Shown one piece after another: positions 44,178-52,905 of a stretch of DNA of 64,000 nucleotides. Origin of the DNA: an uncultured Shimia sp. (GTDB taxonomy: Bacteria; Pseudomonadota; Alphaproteobacteria; Rhodobacterales; Rhodobacteraceae). Every line of letters starts with the position of its first letter. The stretch's first letter is position 1. The notes under the pieces were generated by a model, which was not told where the DNA came from, searched no databases, and was given only the letters and a program-made list of their open reading frames with translations. The stretch is from NCBI RefSeq assembly GCF_947498095.1, contig NZ_CANMJE010000009.1, forward strand, positions 1 through 64,000, given 5' to 3'. The translations under genes and the position numbers were made by a program.

Positions 44178-45194
44178 TCACTTCAGGGATCGACCTGAGC
44201 GAAATTCACTGGGGGATCGACCGCTGGACTTCTTGAATGCGCGCCGAAATGCGCGCACGTCCGAGTATCCCAACGCTTTGGCAATGTCGGCGATCGGTGT
44301 CTCTGTCTCCACCAGCAACGATTGTGCCTTTTTCTCAATGGCGGCCGATCGAATGTCTCTAAATGACGTGCCTTCCGCCTTAAGCGCGCGTTGCATCGTT
44401 CTGGGGCTAATCGCCAGCAAGCGCGCGACCGTTTTCTCGTCTGTCACCTTTTTTTTAATAGTTACTTCAAGTAGTTGTGCGATAATTTTTGCAAGCTTCT
44501 GCGTTGGAGAGATTTCCATCAAAACGCCCAACTCGGCCAGCGAAAGTGGCTTGTGCAACTCTGGAGCACCGGGGTTCGGGGCTGCCAGATCGCTCAGGCG
44601 AATTGCGATCGATGGTATCTCACAGTCTGTCCGGACCGTGGTTCCCGTCAGCTCTTCAAGATCCTTCAGATCGCTGTCGAGCACGCTCGGCAGCTCGACC
44701 CAGTCCGGACGCCATTCCACCCCTAGAAAATGGTAAGCAACCTGGCTGATCACGAAGGGCGCACCTTCGTCGAGATGGCGGTGTCCGATGACCGACAACC
44801 CTGCGGAATCCCGCCCGACAATCAAATGTGTGTCGCTCTGGCGCAGGACGATCTCAGACCCCGGATGGATGAACAGCATCGCCCGCCGTCCCCGATCAAG
44901 CGCCGTCCCGAGATCCGGAGCACTCAGCACGTACCCTGAATAGGCTCCGTAGGTCATATAGTCGAATTCTCGACCGACCCTGGCGCCCAGGTGACGGTCT
45001 CCGACGGCGCGCGCCACGAATTCGACCAAGATCGCTTCGGCTGCATAGGGAAAGAAACCCTTTGACCCCTCAAGCATTGCCCGATCCAGTCCGGCTTCTG
45101 CGAGCCCCTTGTCCACGATCCGGCGCGGCACCCGTCGGTCCAACAAGTCGACCACATGGGTCAATTCCACCAGATTAACCATATTTTGACGCAT
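44178..45194 (-). CDS. AraC-family transcriptional regulator
   Basis: A 338-residue regulator with an N-terminal Arabinose_bd-like domain (about 1-190) and a C-terminal double helix-turn-helix (about 240-335) whose last part reads IADIAKALGYSDVRAFRRAF. The closest general type is the OruR/ArgR-like AraC group that responds to small acids. The first ATG of the frame is far upstream; the starts at 45194 or 45182 give a normal domain. It is divergent from the DUF1254-DUF3604-DUF1254 genes, which it probably regulates. Confidence 0.85.
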   Translation of the reverse strand: MRQNMVNLVELTHVVDLLDRRVPRRIVDKGLAEAGLDRAMLEGSKGFFPYAAEAILVEFVARAVGDRHLGARVGREFDYMTYGAYSGYVLSAPDLGTALDRGRRAMLFIHPGSEIVLRQSDTHLIVGRDSAGLSVIGHRHLDEGAPFVISQVAYHFLGVEWRPDWVELPSVLDSDLKDLEELTGTTVRTDCEIPSIAIRLSDLAAPNPGAPELHKPLSLAELGVLMEISPTQKLAKIIAQLLEVTIKKKVTDEKTVARLLAISPRTMQRALKAEGTSFRDIRSAAIEKKAQSLLVETETPIADIAKALGYSDVRAFRRAFKKSSGRSPSEFRSGRSLK

Positions 45195-45341
45195 GCAACA
45201 CAATTGTCGCAAAATGTCCGGTGGGGCAATGCTATAATTCGGTAAGAGGCTTGTGAGACGCGTTCTCAGGCAAGTCGAGGTTCCTGTTCCGGGCGCAATT
45301 TTGGCCCCGGTTTCCCCAAACTTTAACAAAGGACATTTGGA

Positions 45342-46406
45342 ATGACTTTTTTTGAGGGCAAGATTTGGAAACTGTCCGTTCTGGCAGCCCTGTTAGGGTC
45401 TGCAGCCACCGCACAAAACTTTGATGCAACACTCGACTCGATGGCCGAGGCAAAAGAAGTGCCTGTCAACCTCGACAATTTCATCCGGGCCGCGACGGAT
45501 ATCGAGTTGGAAAAATATGTCTCGCTTGCCGGGGGCGTGAACAAGTTCTTTCATTTTCTGGAACCCACTGACGTCAACCTGCAACCGACGATCCGGATGA
45601 ATCGCGATACGCTCTACAGCTCTGCGGTTATTGACATCAGCCAAGGCGCCACACTGACGCTGCCAGATGTCGGAGATCGCTACATGACTGCCATGATCGT
45701 CAATCAGGATCATTTCATCAACGAAGTGTTCTATGGCGGGGGCACCTTCACACTGGACATGGAGACCTTTGACTCACCCTACGTTGTTGCTTTCATCCGA
45801 ATCCTGGTTGACGCCTCGGATGCCGAAGATGTGGCCGAGGTGAACGCGATCCAAAAGCAGATGCAGATTGAGGCCCCTGCAAACGCCCCGTTCCTTGCTC
45901 CGGTCTATGATGAAGAGAGTTTTGTGGGTTTGCTCCAGACCATTCTGGCCTTTGCACCCTTTTTGCCGGACAGTCGACGGATGTTTGGCCCCAAAGATGA
46001 GGTCGACGGCGTGCGCCATCTTATCGGAACCGCAGGTGGCTGGGGTGGCCTGCCGGAAGACGAAGCCCTCTACCTTGGCATTGAACCGGGCCTCCCGGTT
46101 GGCGCGTACAAGATCGAGGTTCCCGCCGAGGTTCCAGTCGAGGCCTTCTGGTCGGTTAGCGCCTATAACGCGGCCGGTTTCTTTGAGCCAAACGAGGCCG
46201 GTGTCTACAACATCAATTCGGTCAGCGGAGCGTCGAACGAAGACGGCAGTATGACCGTTCACTTCGGCAGCTGCGAGGATGGTCGCATCAACTGTATGCC
46301 TATTGTGGACGGGTGGAATTACACCGTGCGTCTTTACCGGCCGGGAGCCGAGATCCTTGACGGAAGTTGGAGTTTTCCAGAAGTCCAACCTGTTGGAAAC
46401 AAGTAA
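45342..46406 (+). CDS. Exported DUF1254/DUF1214 protein (first copy)
   Basis: A 354-residue exported protein: signal peptide (about 1-25, ATA-QNFD), a DUF1254 domain (RMNRDTLYSSAVIDIS near 85-100, then DRYMTAMIVNQDHF) and a C-terminal DUF1214 domain with FWSVSAYNAAGFFEPN. GWGGLPEDEALYL is shared with the copy at 48529. Function is not established for the family. The next gene starts 13 bases after it. The operon is divergent from the AraC regulator. Confidence 0.88.
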   Translation: MTFFEGKIWKLSVLAALLGSAATAQNFDATLDSMAEAKEVPVNLDNFIRAATDIELEKYVSLAGGVNKFFHFLEPTDVNLQPTIRMNRDTLYSSAVIDISQGATLTLPDVGDRYMTAMIVNQDHFINEVFYGGGTFTLDMETFDSPYVVAFIRILVDASDAEDVAEVNAIQKQMQIEAPANAPFLAPVYDEESFVGLLQTILAFAPFLPDSRRMFGPKDEVDGVRHLIGTAGGWGGLPEDEALYLGIEPGLPVGAYKIEVPAEVPVEAFWSVSAYNAAGFFEPNEAGVYNINSVSGASNEDGSMTVHFGSCEDGRINCMPIVDGWNYTVRLYRPGAEILDGSWSFPEVQPVGNK

Positions 46407-46419
46407 GAAAGGAAAGAAC

Positions 46420-48324
46420 ATGCACAAGTCGCTTGCATTCTTAGCGACTGGCGCAGCGATCCTATGTGCCAACACCTCGCTGGCACAGACTTACGTAGGC
46501 GATGTTGCCATAAAAGAAGACAATGTAACGCTCGCGCAAAAGCACTACTCACCTTATCTTGATCAGTCCTTCCCGAACCGCGTGTTCTTTGGCGACACGC
46601 ACCTGCACACGTCTTATTCGACCGACGCAGGCATGATCGGCAACGCCCTTGATCCAGACGCGGCGTTCCGCTTTGCGCGCGGCGAGAAAGTGCGCGCCTC
46701 GGCCGGCGATTATGCGCAGCTGGTTCGACCGCTGGATTTCCTTGTGGTGGCAGACCATGCCGAGAACCTTGGCCTCGCACCGATGATCGCCGAGTCGACC
46801 CCGCAGTTGCTTGCAAACCCATGGGGCAGACAGATCCATGATCTGGTAAAGGCCGGAGATCCCTTCGCCGCCTATGTTCAATGGGGTGAGGCGATGATGT
46901 CGGTACAAGACCCCATCGCAGATGACGATCTGACGCGAACCATCTGGAGCCGGATTGTCAATTTCGCAGAGAACCACAACGAGCCCGGTGTGTTCACGGC
47001 GCTGCACGGTTTTGAGTGGACGTCCTCGCCAGACGGGAACAACCTGTACCGCATCGTGATGTTCCGCGACGACGCCGACCGGGTCGAGGGGCTTGTTCCC
47101 TTCTCGGGCTACGACAGCAGCGACCCCGAGGATCTCTGGGCCTGGATGCAAGCCTATGAGGACGACACCGGTGGAAGTGTCATGGCCTTTCCACACAACG
47201 GCAACCTGTCAAACGGTCTGATGTTCGATGATGTGCGGATGAATGGAGAACCCATTGACGTCGACTACGCCGAGCGTCGGATGCGCTGGGAACCTCTCTA
47301 TGAGGTCACACAGGTCAAAGGCGACGGTGAAACGCATCCTATGTTCAGCCCCAATGATGAATTCGCCGAATACTATCGATGGGATCGCGGCAATTTCGGC
47401 ACAGAGCTGAAGACTCCAGAGATGTTACCGCGAGAATATGCACGTCAGGCACTGGCACGCGGTCTGGCCTACGAGCAAGAGATCGGCGCCAACCTGTTCA
47501 AATTCGGGATGATCGGGGCCACTGACAGCCACACCTCACTCGCGACGCCACGCGAGGACAACTATTTTGGCAAGGCCTCCCCGGGCGAGCCCGGTACTGG
47601 CGCGGAGCGTTACGAAGAATTCATCGTTCAGCCCGACTTTTTGGGTGAAGATGTTGCGATCCGTCACTACGAAACTCTCGCCTCTGGCCTTGCAGCTGCA
47701 TGGGCTCGCGAAAACACGCGCGAAGCGATCTGGGACGCGTTTCAACGCAAAGAGGTTTATGCCACGACAGGACCGCGTATGACCCTGCGGGTCTTTGCTG
47801 GCTGGGACTTTGAGGCTGACGAGGTCCACCGCCCGGACTTTGCCAGTGAGGGTTATGCCCGTGGCGTTCCAATGGGGGCCGACCTTTTCGCCGGACCCGA
47901 AGGCGCGGCACCAACCTTTATGGTGCGTGCCCTACGCGACCCGGATGGCGCCAATCTTGACCGTATTCAGATCGTCAAAGGCTGGGTTAGCGCTGAAGGA
48001 GAACCACTGACCAAAGTGTTCGACGTAGCTTGGTCGGGTGACCGAGAGATGGATGCCGGCGGCAACCTGCCACCGGTGGGCAGCACGGTTGAGGGTGCGA
48101 ACTTCACGAACACCATCGGATCGGCTGCTCTTGGCGGCCACTGGGTAGACCCTGGTTTCGATCCAACTCAGCGAGCTTACTACTACGTTCGCGTTTTAGA
48201 AATCCCGACGCCTTCATGGCTGGCCTATGACCAAGCCTTCTATGGCGACATCGAACTGCCTGAGGATGCCGTGATGGTGCAGCAGGAACGCGCATATACT
48301 TCACCGATCTGGTATGGCCCATAA
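46420..48324 (+). CDS. Exported DUF3604 protein, PHP-like metal site
   Basis: A 634-residue exported protein (signal peptide ending NTSLA-Q) of the DUF3604 family. Its likely metal-binding points recall a PHP hydrolase: FGDTHLHTSYSTDAG (about 62-76), VADHAENLG, AFPHNGNLSNG and GATDSHT. A phosphoesterase or related hydrolase in the periplasm is plausible; the family has no assigned reaction that I can name. GGAAAG precedes the ATG at 46420. It lies between two DUF1254 genes. Confidence 0.87.
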   Translation: MHKSLAFLATGAAILCANTSLAQTYVGDVAIKEDNVTLAQKHYSPYLDQSFPNRVFFGDTHLHTSYSTDAGMIGNALDPDAAFRFARGEKVRASAGDYAQLVRPLDFLVVADHAENLGLAPMIAESTPQLLANPWGRQIHDLVKAGDPFAAYVQWGEAMMSVQDPIADDDLTRTIWSRIVNFAENHNEPGVFTALHGFEWTSSPDGNNLYRIVMFRDDADRVEGLVPFSGYDSSDPEDLWAWMQAYEDDTGGSVMAFPHNGNLSNGLMFDDVRMNGEPIDVDYAERRMRWEPLYEVTQVKGDGETHPMFSPNDEFAEYYRWDRGNFGTELKTPEMLPREYARQALARGLAYEQEIGANLFKFGMIGATDSHTSLATPREDNYFGKASPGEPGTGAERYEEFIVQPDFLGEDVAIRHYETLASGLAAAWARENTREAIWDAFQRKEVYATTGPRMTLRVFAGWDFEADEVHRPDFASEGYARGVPMGADLFAGPEGAAPTFMVRALRDPDGANLDRIQIVKGWVSAEGEPLTKVFDVAWSGDREMDAGGNLPPVGSTVEGANFTNTIGSAALGGHWVDPGFDPTQRAYYYVRVLEIPTPSWLAYDQAFYGDIELPEDAVMVQQERAYTSPIWYGP

Positions 48325-48455
48325 GACAATCAGGATTGACCCGAACGAAGTTTGGCGGACACCACCATACACATCTGATCGCAGCGTGGCCGTTCGTCCG
48401 AACTCTCAACCGATCATGGAAGGTTAGACTTGTATGATCTGCATTACCCTCACTC

Positions 48456-48479
48456 AGGCGCCCTATTTGGAGGGCGCCT
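48456..48479 (+). terminator. Hairpin between DUF3604 and the second DUF1254 gene
   Basis: AGGCGCCC (48456-48463) pairs with GGGCGCCT (48472-48479) around TATTTGGA. It has only a short TT tail, so it may be an attenuator or mRNA-stabilising stem inside the operon rather than a full terminator. Confidence 0.5.
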
Positions 48480-48528
48480 TGTCGACGCCCGATGCAAAAC
48501 CTTTGAATTGAAAATCAGGACCTTGATC

Positions 48529-49536
48529 ATGAAAAAGCTACTTCTGACAACCGCTCTCTTACTGCCTTCTTTGGGTTTCGCCGAGGATACGGTTGATGTG
48601 ACCATCACAGACCTCGTGCGCGCAGAAACCGATCACATGATCCGCCTTAGTATGGAGACCACGGGCATCAATGTCGGTGAGTTCGTGCACCTGCGCGAAC
48701 CCACGACCCCGGAGAACCAGACAGTCATTCGGTCAAATCAGGACACACTCTACAGCAGCGTCGTGCTGGACCTCTCAAGTCCTGTGCAGATAACCCTGCC
48801 CGAAATCGATGGCCGCTATATGTCGATGCATGTCATCAGCCAGGATCACTTTATGACGGTTCATTCAACACCGGGCACGTATGAGCTGACCGAAGACAGC
48901 GTCGGCACCCGCTTTGGGTTTATCATTGTCCGCACCTTTGCGGATGTCACGAGCCCCGATGACGTTGCGGCAAGTCACGCGGCGCAGGACGCAATTGAGA
49001 TCACCGGCGGCGGTGAGGGGCCGTTCGAGGCGCCCAATTGGGATACGGAACAACTCGCCAAAGCGCGTCAATCGGTCAATGATCTGGCCTTGCTGGGCTT
49101 TGACGTGACGCAAGCCTTTGGCACAAAAGAGAACACTAATCCCGTTGATTACTTGATCGGTGCGCTCGCCGGATGGGGTGGGCTGCCTGCTTCCTCAGCC
49201 ATCTATCTGCTCGGGGCCGTTGAGCAGAATGACGGGGTCGCGCCGCATTCCGTCACGGTCAAGGATGTGCCGGTTCGGGCATTTTGGTCAGTAACGGTCT
49301 ACAACGACGAGGGCTTTTTGGAAGCCAACGAATTGGGTGTGAACAGCTACAATGACTACACCGCGACAGCATCCGAGGACGGCTCAGTGACAATCCACTT
49401 TGGGGGGTGTGAAGACGGTCGTGTGAATTGCCTTCCGATCACGCCGGGTTGGAACCATGCGATCCGCCTTTATGAACCTGACGATGCGATCCTGCACGGT
49501 GACTGGGAATTCCCCCCGATCGAACCTGTTGAATGA
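48529..49536 (+). CDS. Exported DUF1254/DUF1214 protein (second copy)
   Basis: A 335-residue exported protein with a short signal peptide (MKKLLLTTALLLPSLGFA). It shares with the copy at 45342 the blocks DTLYSSVVLDLS, DGRYMSMHVISQDHF, GWGGLP and FWSVTVYNDEGFLEAN, so the two are paralogues around the DUF3604 gene. AGGA lies before the ATG. A 205-base gap with a hairpin separates it from the DUF3604 gene, so its expression may differ. Confidence 0.88.
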   Translation: MKKLLLTTALLLPSLGFAEDTVDVTITDLVRAETDHMIRLSMETTGINVGEFVHLREPTTPENQTVIRSNQDTLYSSVVLDLSSPVQITLPEIDGRYMSMHVISQDHFMTVHSTPGTYELTEDSVGTRFGFIIVRTFADVTSPDDVAASHAAQDAIEITGGGEGPFEAPNWDTEQLAKARQSVNDLALLGFDVTQAFGTKENTNPVDYLIGALAGWGGLPASSAIYLLGAVEQNDGVAPHSVTVKDVPVRAFWSVTVYNDEGFLEANELGVNSYNDYTATASEDGSVTIHFGGCEDGRVNCLPITPGWNHAIRLYEPDDAILHGDWEFPPIEPVE

Positions 49537-49640
49537 TGCTTGTTTGAGAAGCGCTCTCTGACGACTTGGGCATCGCTTCTCAGCACACACGCGTGATCCG
49601 GCGAAGACCGCCTGTGCAATTCGGATGAAAAGGGGGGAAG

Positions 49641-49717
49641 TGGTGGCGGTACAGGGACTTGAACCCCGGACACGCGGATTATGATTCCGCTGCTCTAACC
49701 AACTGAGCTATACCGCC
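49641..49717 (-). tRNA. tRNA-Met (CAT anticodon), probably elongator
   Basis: On the minus strand the molecule folds fully: acceptor GGCGGTA with TACCGCC, D arm GCTC-GAGC, anticodon stem GCGGA/TCCGC with loop ATCATAA (anticodon CAT), T arm CGGGG/CCCTG with TTCAAGT, then A and an encoded CCA. A tRNA-Ile2 also reads CAT; the elongator-Met assignment rests on likeness to alphaproteobacterial tRNA-Met. Confidence 0.93.
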
Positions 49718-49803
49718 TTAAGTGGGACGCGATTTATTGGAGTCGCGGCGCGGGGTCAAGACAGAATCGTCGAAATATTGACCCTGTATAAGAAATCATT
49801 CCG

Positions 49804-50703
49804 TTAGCTCGGTCCGGTCGGTGGGTGGCGCTTCAAGGATGCTCGTAGCCAACCCATCGCACGAGATGGCTGAGCCTCGCTGCGGTAGATCAGCGCCATC
49901 GGTAAGGGCTCTCCCATGTCAAACTCCAGAACCTCGAACCGACTCCGGAAAGCCTGGCTTTTGACATAGGCCTCCGTCACGGTTCCCACGGCATCCGAAC
50001 GTTCGATAATGCCCGATGCCATCGGAAAGTTTTCGAGCACATGCAAACCGCGCGTTGGATCGCCATCTAGGAACGATAAGATCCGGCGAATAGGCGTCAC
50101 ATGCGGCCCCGAAAGGTCCGGTGTGATGATGGGATAACCGGCCACATCGGCGGCCGTCAGCTTGCGCCCCGACAACGGATGACCTTTGCGCGCAAACAAA
50201 TGTGCATGCAGTGGCGGCAGGGACTCGCTGACGAAACCAGCATGCGCTGCACCCGGCCCTTCGGACGCGATCAACGTGTCCAGGTCGCCTTGTCGCAGAA
50301 GTTGCATTCCCCCCTCAAAGGGCACCCCACGCAATTGCACGCGCACCTCTGCGTGGCTTAGGACCAGATCGCGGATCGCTCGATTCATCAATCCCTCAAG
50401 CGATGGCGGCGAAATGCCGATCCGTAGAACACGATCCCGGCTATCCCGCCCGGTCCTCGCATCATCCACTAGCTGATCCATGTCGGACAGAATCCGCGCT
50501 GCCCGGTCAACAAAATCCCGCCCGGCAACTGTTGCGACAACCCCGCGTGCGCGTCGGTCGAACAAGGCAAAGCCAAGGTCCGCCTCTACATCCGCGACAG
50601 CCTTGGTTACCGCCGACTGTGTCACGTGCATGGACTTCGCCGCCGCCGAAATTGACCCGACCCGATCAACAGCCACTACATATTTAAGTTTGCTGAAGTT
50701 CAA
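49804..50703 (-). CDS. LysR-family transcriptional regulator
   Basis: A 299-residue LysR protein. The helix-turn-helix is at residues 15-60 (GSISAAAKSMHVTQSAVTKA) and the substrate domain follows. The start is probably TTG at 50703, with GGGGA six bases before and the usual family opening after it; a TTG four codons upstream has no ribosome binding site. It is divergent from the acyl-CoA degradation operon 100 bases away, its likely target, responding perhaps to an acyl-CoA or aromatic intermediate. Confidence 0.87.
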   Translation of the reverse strand: MNFSKLKYVVAVDRVGSISAAAKSMHVTQSAVTKAVADVEADLGFALFDRRARGVVATVAGRDFVDRAARILSDMDQLVDDARTGRDSRDRVLRIGISPPSLEGLMNRAIRDLVLSHAEVRVQLRGVPFEGGMQLLRQGDLDTLIASEGPGAAHAGFVSESLPPLHAHLFARKGHPLSGRKLTAADVAGYPIITPDLSGPHVTPIRRILSFLDGDPTRGLHVLENFPMASGIIERSDAVGTVTEAYVKSQAFRSRFEVLEFDMGEPLPMALIYRSEAQPSRAMGWLRASLKRHPPTGPS

Positions 50704-50802
50704 AGCATTCCCCAACAGAATATCTTAGGACATTTTTGAATTTGAATTATGCCTCTCGTCAACCCCATACTCTTCGAAACCATAGGATTCGGGAGAGAAA
50801 GC

Positions 50803-51990
50803 ATGTCCGAGGGAAATGTCATTGTCGCTGGCGTCGGCATGATCAAGTTCGCCAAACCCGGCGCATCTGACAGCTATGACCAGATGGGAGCCGCCGCCAT
50901 TCGGGGCGCATTGGCCGACGCGGGTCTGAGTTATGACGACATCCAGCAGGCCTACGCAGGCTATGTTTATGGCGATTCAACCTGTGGTCAAAAGGCGCTG
51001 TATCACGTTGGTATGACCGGCATTCCCGTAATCAACGTGAACAACAATTGTTCAACGGGGTCGACAGCCCTGTTCCTTGCGCGCCAGGCGATCGAGCATG
51101 GCGTGGCCGATTGTGTGCTGGCCGTTGGGTTTGAACAAATGCAGCCCGGCGCTCTAACCAGCCATTGGACCGACCGCCCGACGCCGTTTGATGATTTTGA
51201 CTCTGAGACAGATGCGTTGGTTGGTAATTCGCAAGTTCCCCTCGCGCTGCGCTACTTTGGGGGCGCCGGCAAAAGCCACATGGAAAAGCACGGCACTGAA
51301 CTGCGCGATTTCGCCAAGATCCGGGCCAAGGCCTCGCGGCATGCCGTCAACAATCCGCTGGCGCTGTTGAACAAGGAACTGACCGAAGACGATGTGATGA
51401 ATGCCCCCACCATGTGGGAGGGGGTCATGACGCGCCTGATGGCCTGCCCGCCCACTTGCGGCGGCGCAGCGGCGATCCTATGCTCTGAGAGCTTTGCGCG
51501 AAAGCACAACATTCCAACCACCGTAACGATCAAGGCGCAGGCCATGACCACGGACTTTGCATCAACTTTTGACGCGCATGATATGATACAGGTCGTGGGC
51601 TATGACATGACTGCGGATGCTGCCAAACAGGTTCAGGAAGCCTCGGGCATCGGTATCGAAGACGTGGATGTAGTCGAGTTGCATGATTGCTTCGCCCAGA
51701 ATGAGCTCATTACCTATGAGGGGCTGGGCCTGTGTCCCGAAGGCGGCGCACAACAGTTCATTGCGGATGGCGACAATACCTATGGTGGGAGATTTGTGAC
51801 CAACCCGTCCGGGGGGTTGTTGTCCAAGGGACATCCGCTGGGCGCGACCGGCTTGGCGCAGTGCTATGAATTGACCCATCAGTTGCGTGGCACGGCCGAC
51901 GCCCGTCAGGTTGATGGCGCCAAAACCGCGCTGCAACACAATCTCGGGCTGGGCGGCGCGTGTGTTGTGACTCTCTATCAGGCCGCTTGA
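50803..51990 (+). CDS. SCP2-type thiolase (lipid-transfer protein-like)
   Basis: A 395-residue thiolase of the SCPx/SCP2 type. The nucleophilic Cys is in NNNCSTGSTALF (about 88-99), HDCFAQNELITYE carries the second Cys-His group and GHPLGATG the conserved His. This branch of thiolases cleaves 2-methyl-branched or steroid side-chain 3-oxoacyl-CoAs. GGGAGAG precedes the ATG at 50803. First gene of a six-gene operon. Confidence 0.9.
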   Translation: MSEGNVIVAGVGMIKFAKPGASDSYDQMGAAAIRGALADAGLSYDDIQQAYAGYVYGDSTCGQKALYHVGMTGIPVINVNNNCSTGSTALFLARQAIEHGVADCVLAVGFEQMQPGALTSHWTDRPTPFDDFDSETDALVGNSQVPLALRYFGGAGKSHMEKHGTELRDFAKIRAKASRHAVNNPLALLNKELTEDDVMNAPTMWEGVMTRLMACPPTCGGAAAILCSESFARKHNIPTTVTIKAQAMTTDFASTFDAHDMIQVVGYDMTADAAKQVQEASGIGIEDVDVVELHDCFAQNELITYEGLGLCPEGGAQQFIADGDNTYGGRFVTNPSGGLLSKGHPLGATGLAQCYELTHQLRGTADARQVDGAKTALQHNLGLGGACVVTLYQAA

Positions 51991-51991
51991 G

Positions 51992-52474
51992 ATGGGTATT
52001 TTCAACCGATCCAGCGCGGGCTATGAGGCCGCGCCTGTCGAAGTTCAGGTAGAGCGTGGCGCGATCACGTTCTTTGCAGAAACTGTTGGCGAAACCAACC
52101 CGATTCACAGCGACGTGGCCGCCGCCCGTGCAGCCGGACATCCGGATGTGGTGGCGCCCTCTACCTACCCGGTCGTGTTGGAAATGGCGGCGTCGAAAGA
52201 GACAGAGCGCAAAGGTCAACAAGAGGTTTTGAACCTGATCGGGGCCGACATGCGCTATCTGTTGCACGGCACCGAAAGCTATAGCTACCAGGGTTTGATT
52301 TTTGCCGGTGACACCATCGATATCATCAGCCGGGTTAAAGGGTTCTCAGACGCCAAAGGCGGCACCCTGGAAATTGCCCATCTGGAACTTGAGATACGTC
52401 ATGCCAGCCGAGGAACCTTGGCCATTGCACAGCGTGATCTGATCCATCGTTTGCCAAAAGAGGCCGCCGCATGA
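51992..52474 (+). CDS. MaoC-type dehydratase, N-terminal (FAS1-DH) form
   Basis: A 160-residue hot-dog protein with GETNPIHSDVAAARAAGHPD, the hydratase motif of the MaoC-like N-terminal family. It starts two bases after the thiolase stop and overlaps the following MaoC gene by four bases. Two adjacent MaoC genes suggest a heterodimeric enoyl-CoA hydratase, as known for steroid-degrading ChsH1/ChsH2-like pairs. Confidence 0.87.
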   Translation: MGIFNRSSAGYEAAPVEVQVERGAITFFAETVGETNPIHSDVAAARAAGHPDVVAPSTYPVVLEMAASKETERKGQQEVLNLIGADMRYLLHGTESYSYQGLIFAGDTIDIISRVKGFSDAKGGTLEIAHLELEIRHASRGTLAIAQRDLIHRLPKEAAA

Positions 52475-52887
52475 GCAACGCACCACAATCTGCGCAGGTT
52501 GGCGACACGCTGCCGTTATTGGAGTTCGGTCCAATCACAAGGACCACATTGGCGCTCTATGCGGGTTCGTCCGGGGATCACAATCCCATTCATATCGACC
52601 TGGACTTTGCCAAACGCGCTGGAATGGACGACGTTTTTGCGCACGGCATGCTGTCGATGGCACAGCTTGGCCGGGTTGTAACGGATTGGGCCGGCATTGA
52701 ACGCCTCAGGGGTTTGTCCAGCCGATTTACGGCGATCACCCCGGTTGGAGCGACGGTGACTTGCACTGGGCGCGTGGCTGAGCGTTTAGACCAGGATGGC
52801 GAACCGATGTTGCGTATCGCCCTGACCGCGACCATCGATGACGGAACTCAGACATTGCGCGGCGAGGCCCTGATCTCAGCTGCCTGA
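52471..52887 (+). CDS. MaoC-family dehydratase/hydratase
   Basis: A 138-residue hot-dog hydratase; catalytic Asp and His are in SGDHNPIHIDLDFAKRAG (about 32-49), followed by the AHGML turn. It overlaps the preceding MaoC gene by four bases, supporting a two-subunit enoyl-CoA hydratase. The product would be an (R)-3-hydroxyacyl-CoA, which suits the downstream SDR. Confidence 0.88.
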   Translation: MSNAPQSAQVGDTLPLLEFGPITRTTLALYAGSSGDHNPIHIDLDFAKRAGMDDVFAHGMLSMAQLGRVVTDWAGIERLRGLSSRFTAITPVGATVTCTGRVAERLDQDGEPMLRIALTATIDDGTQTLRGEALISAA

Positions 52888-52905
52888 TCCGAAAGGAACA
52901 ACGAC

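Noticed and set aside
45232-45237. TATAAT on the plus strand before the first DUF1254 gene
   Set aside because: No -35 element sits at a suitable distance, so I did not call a promoter.
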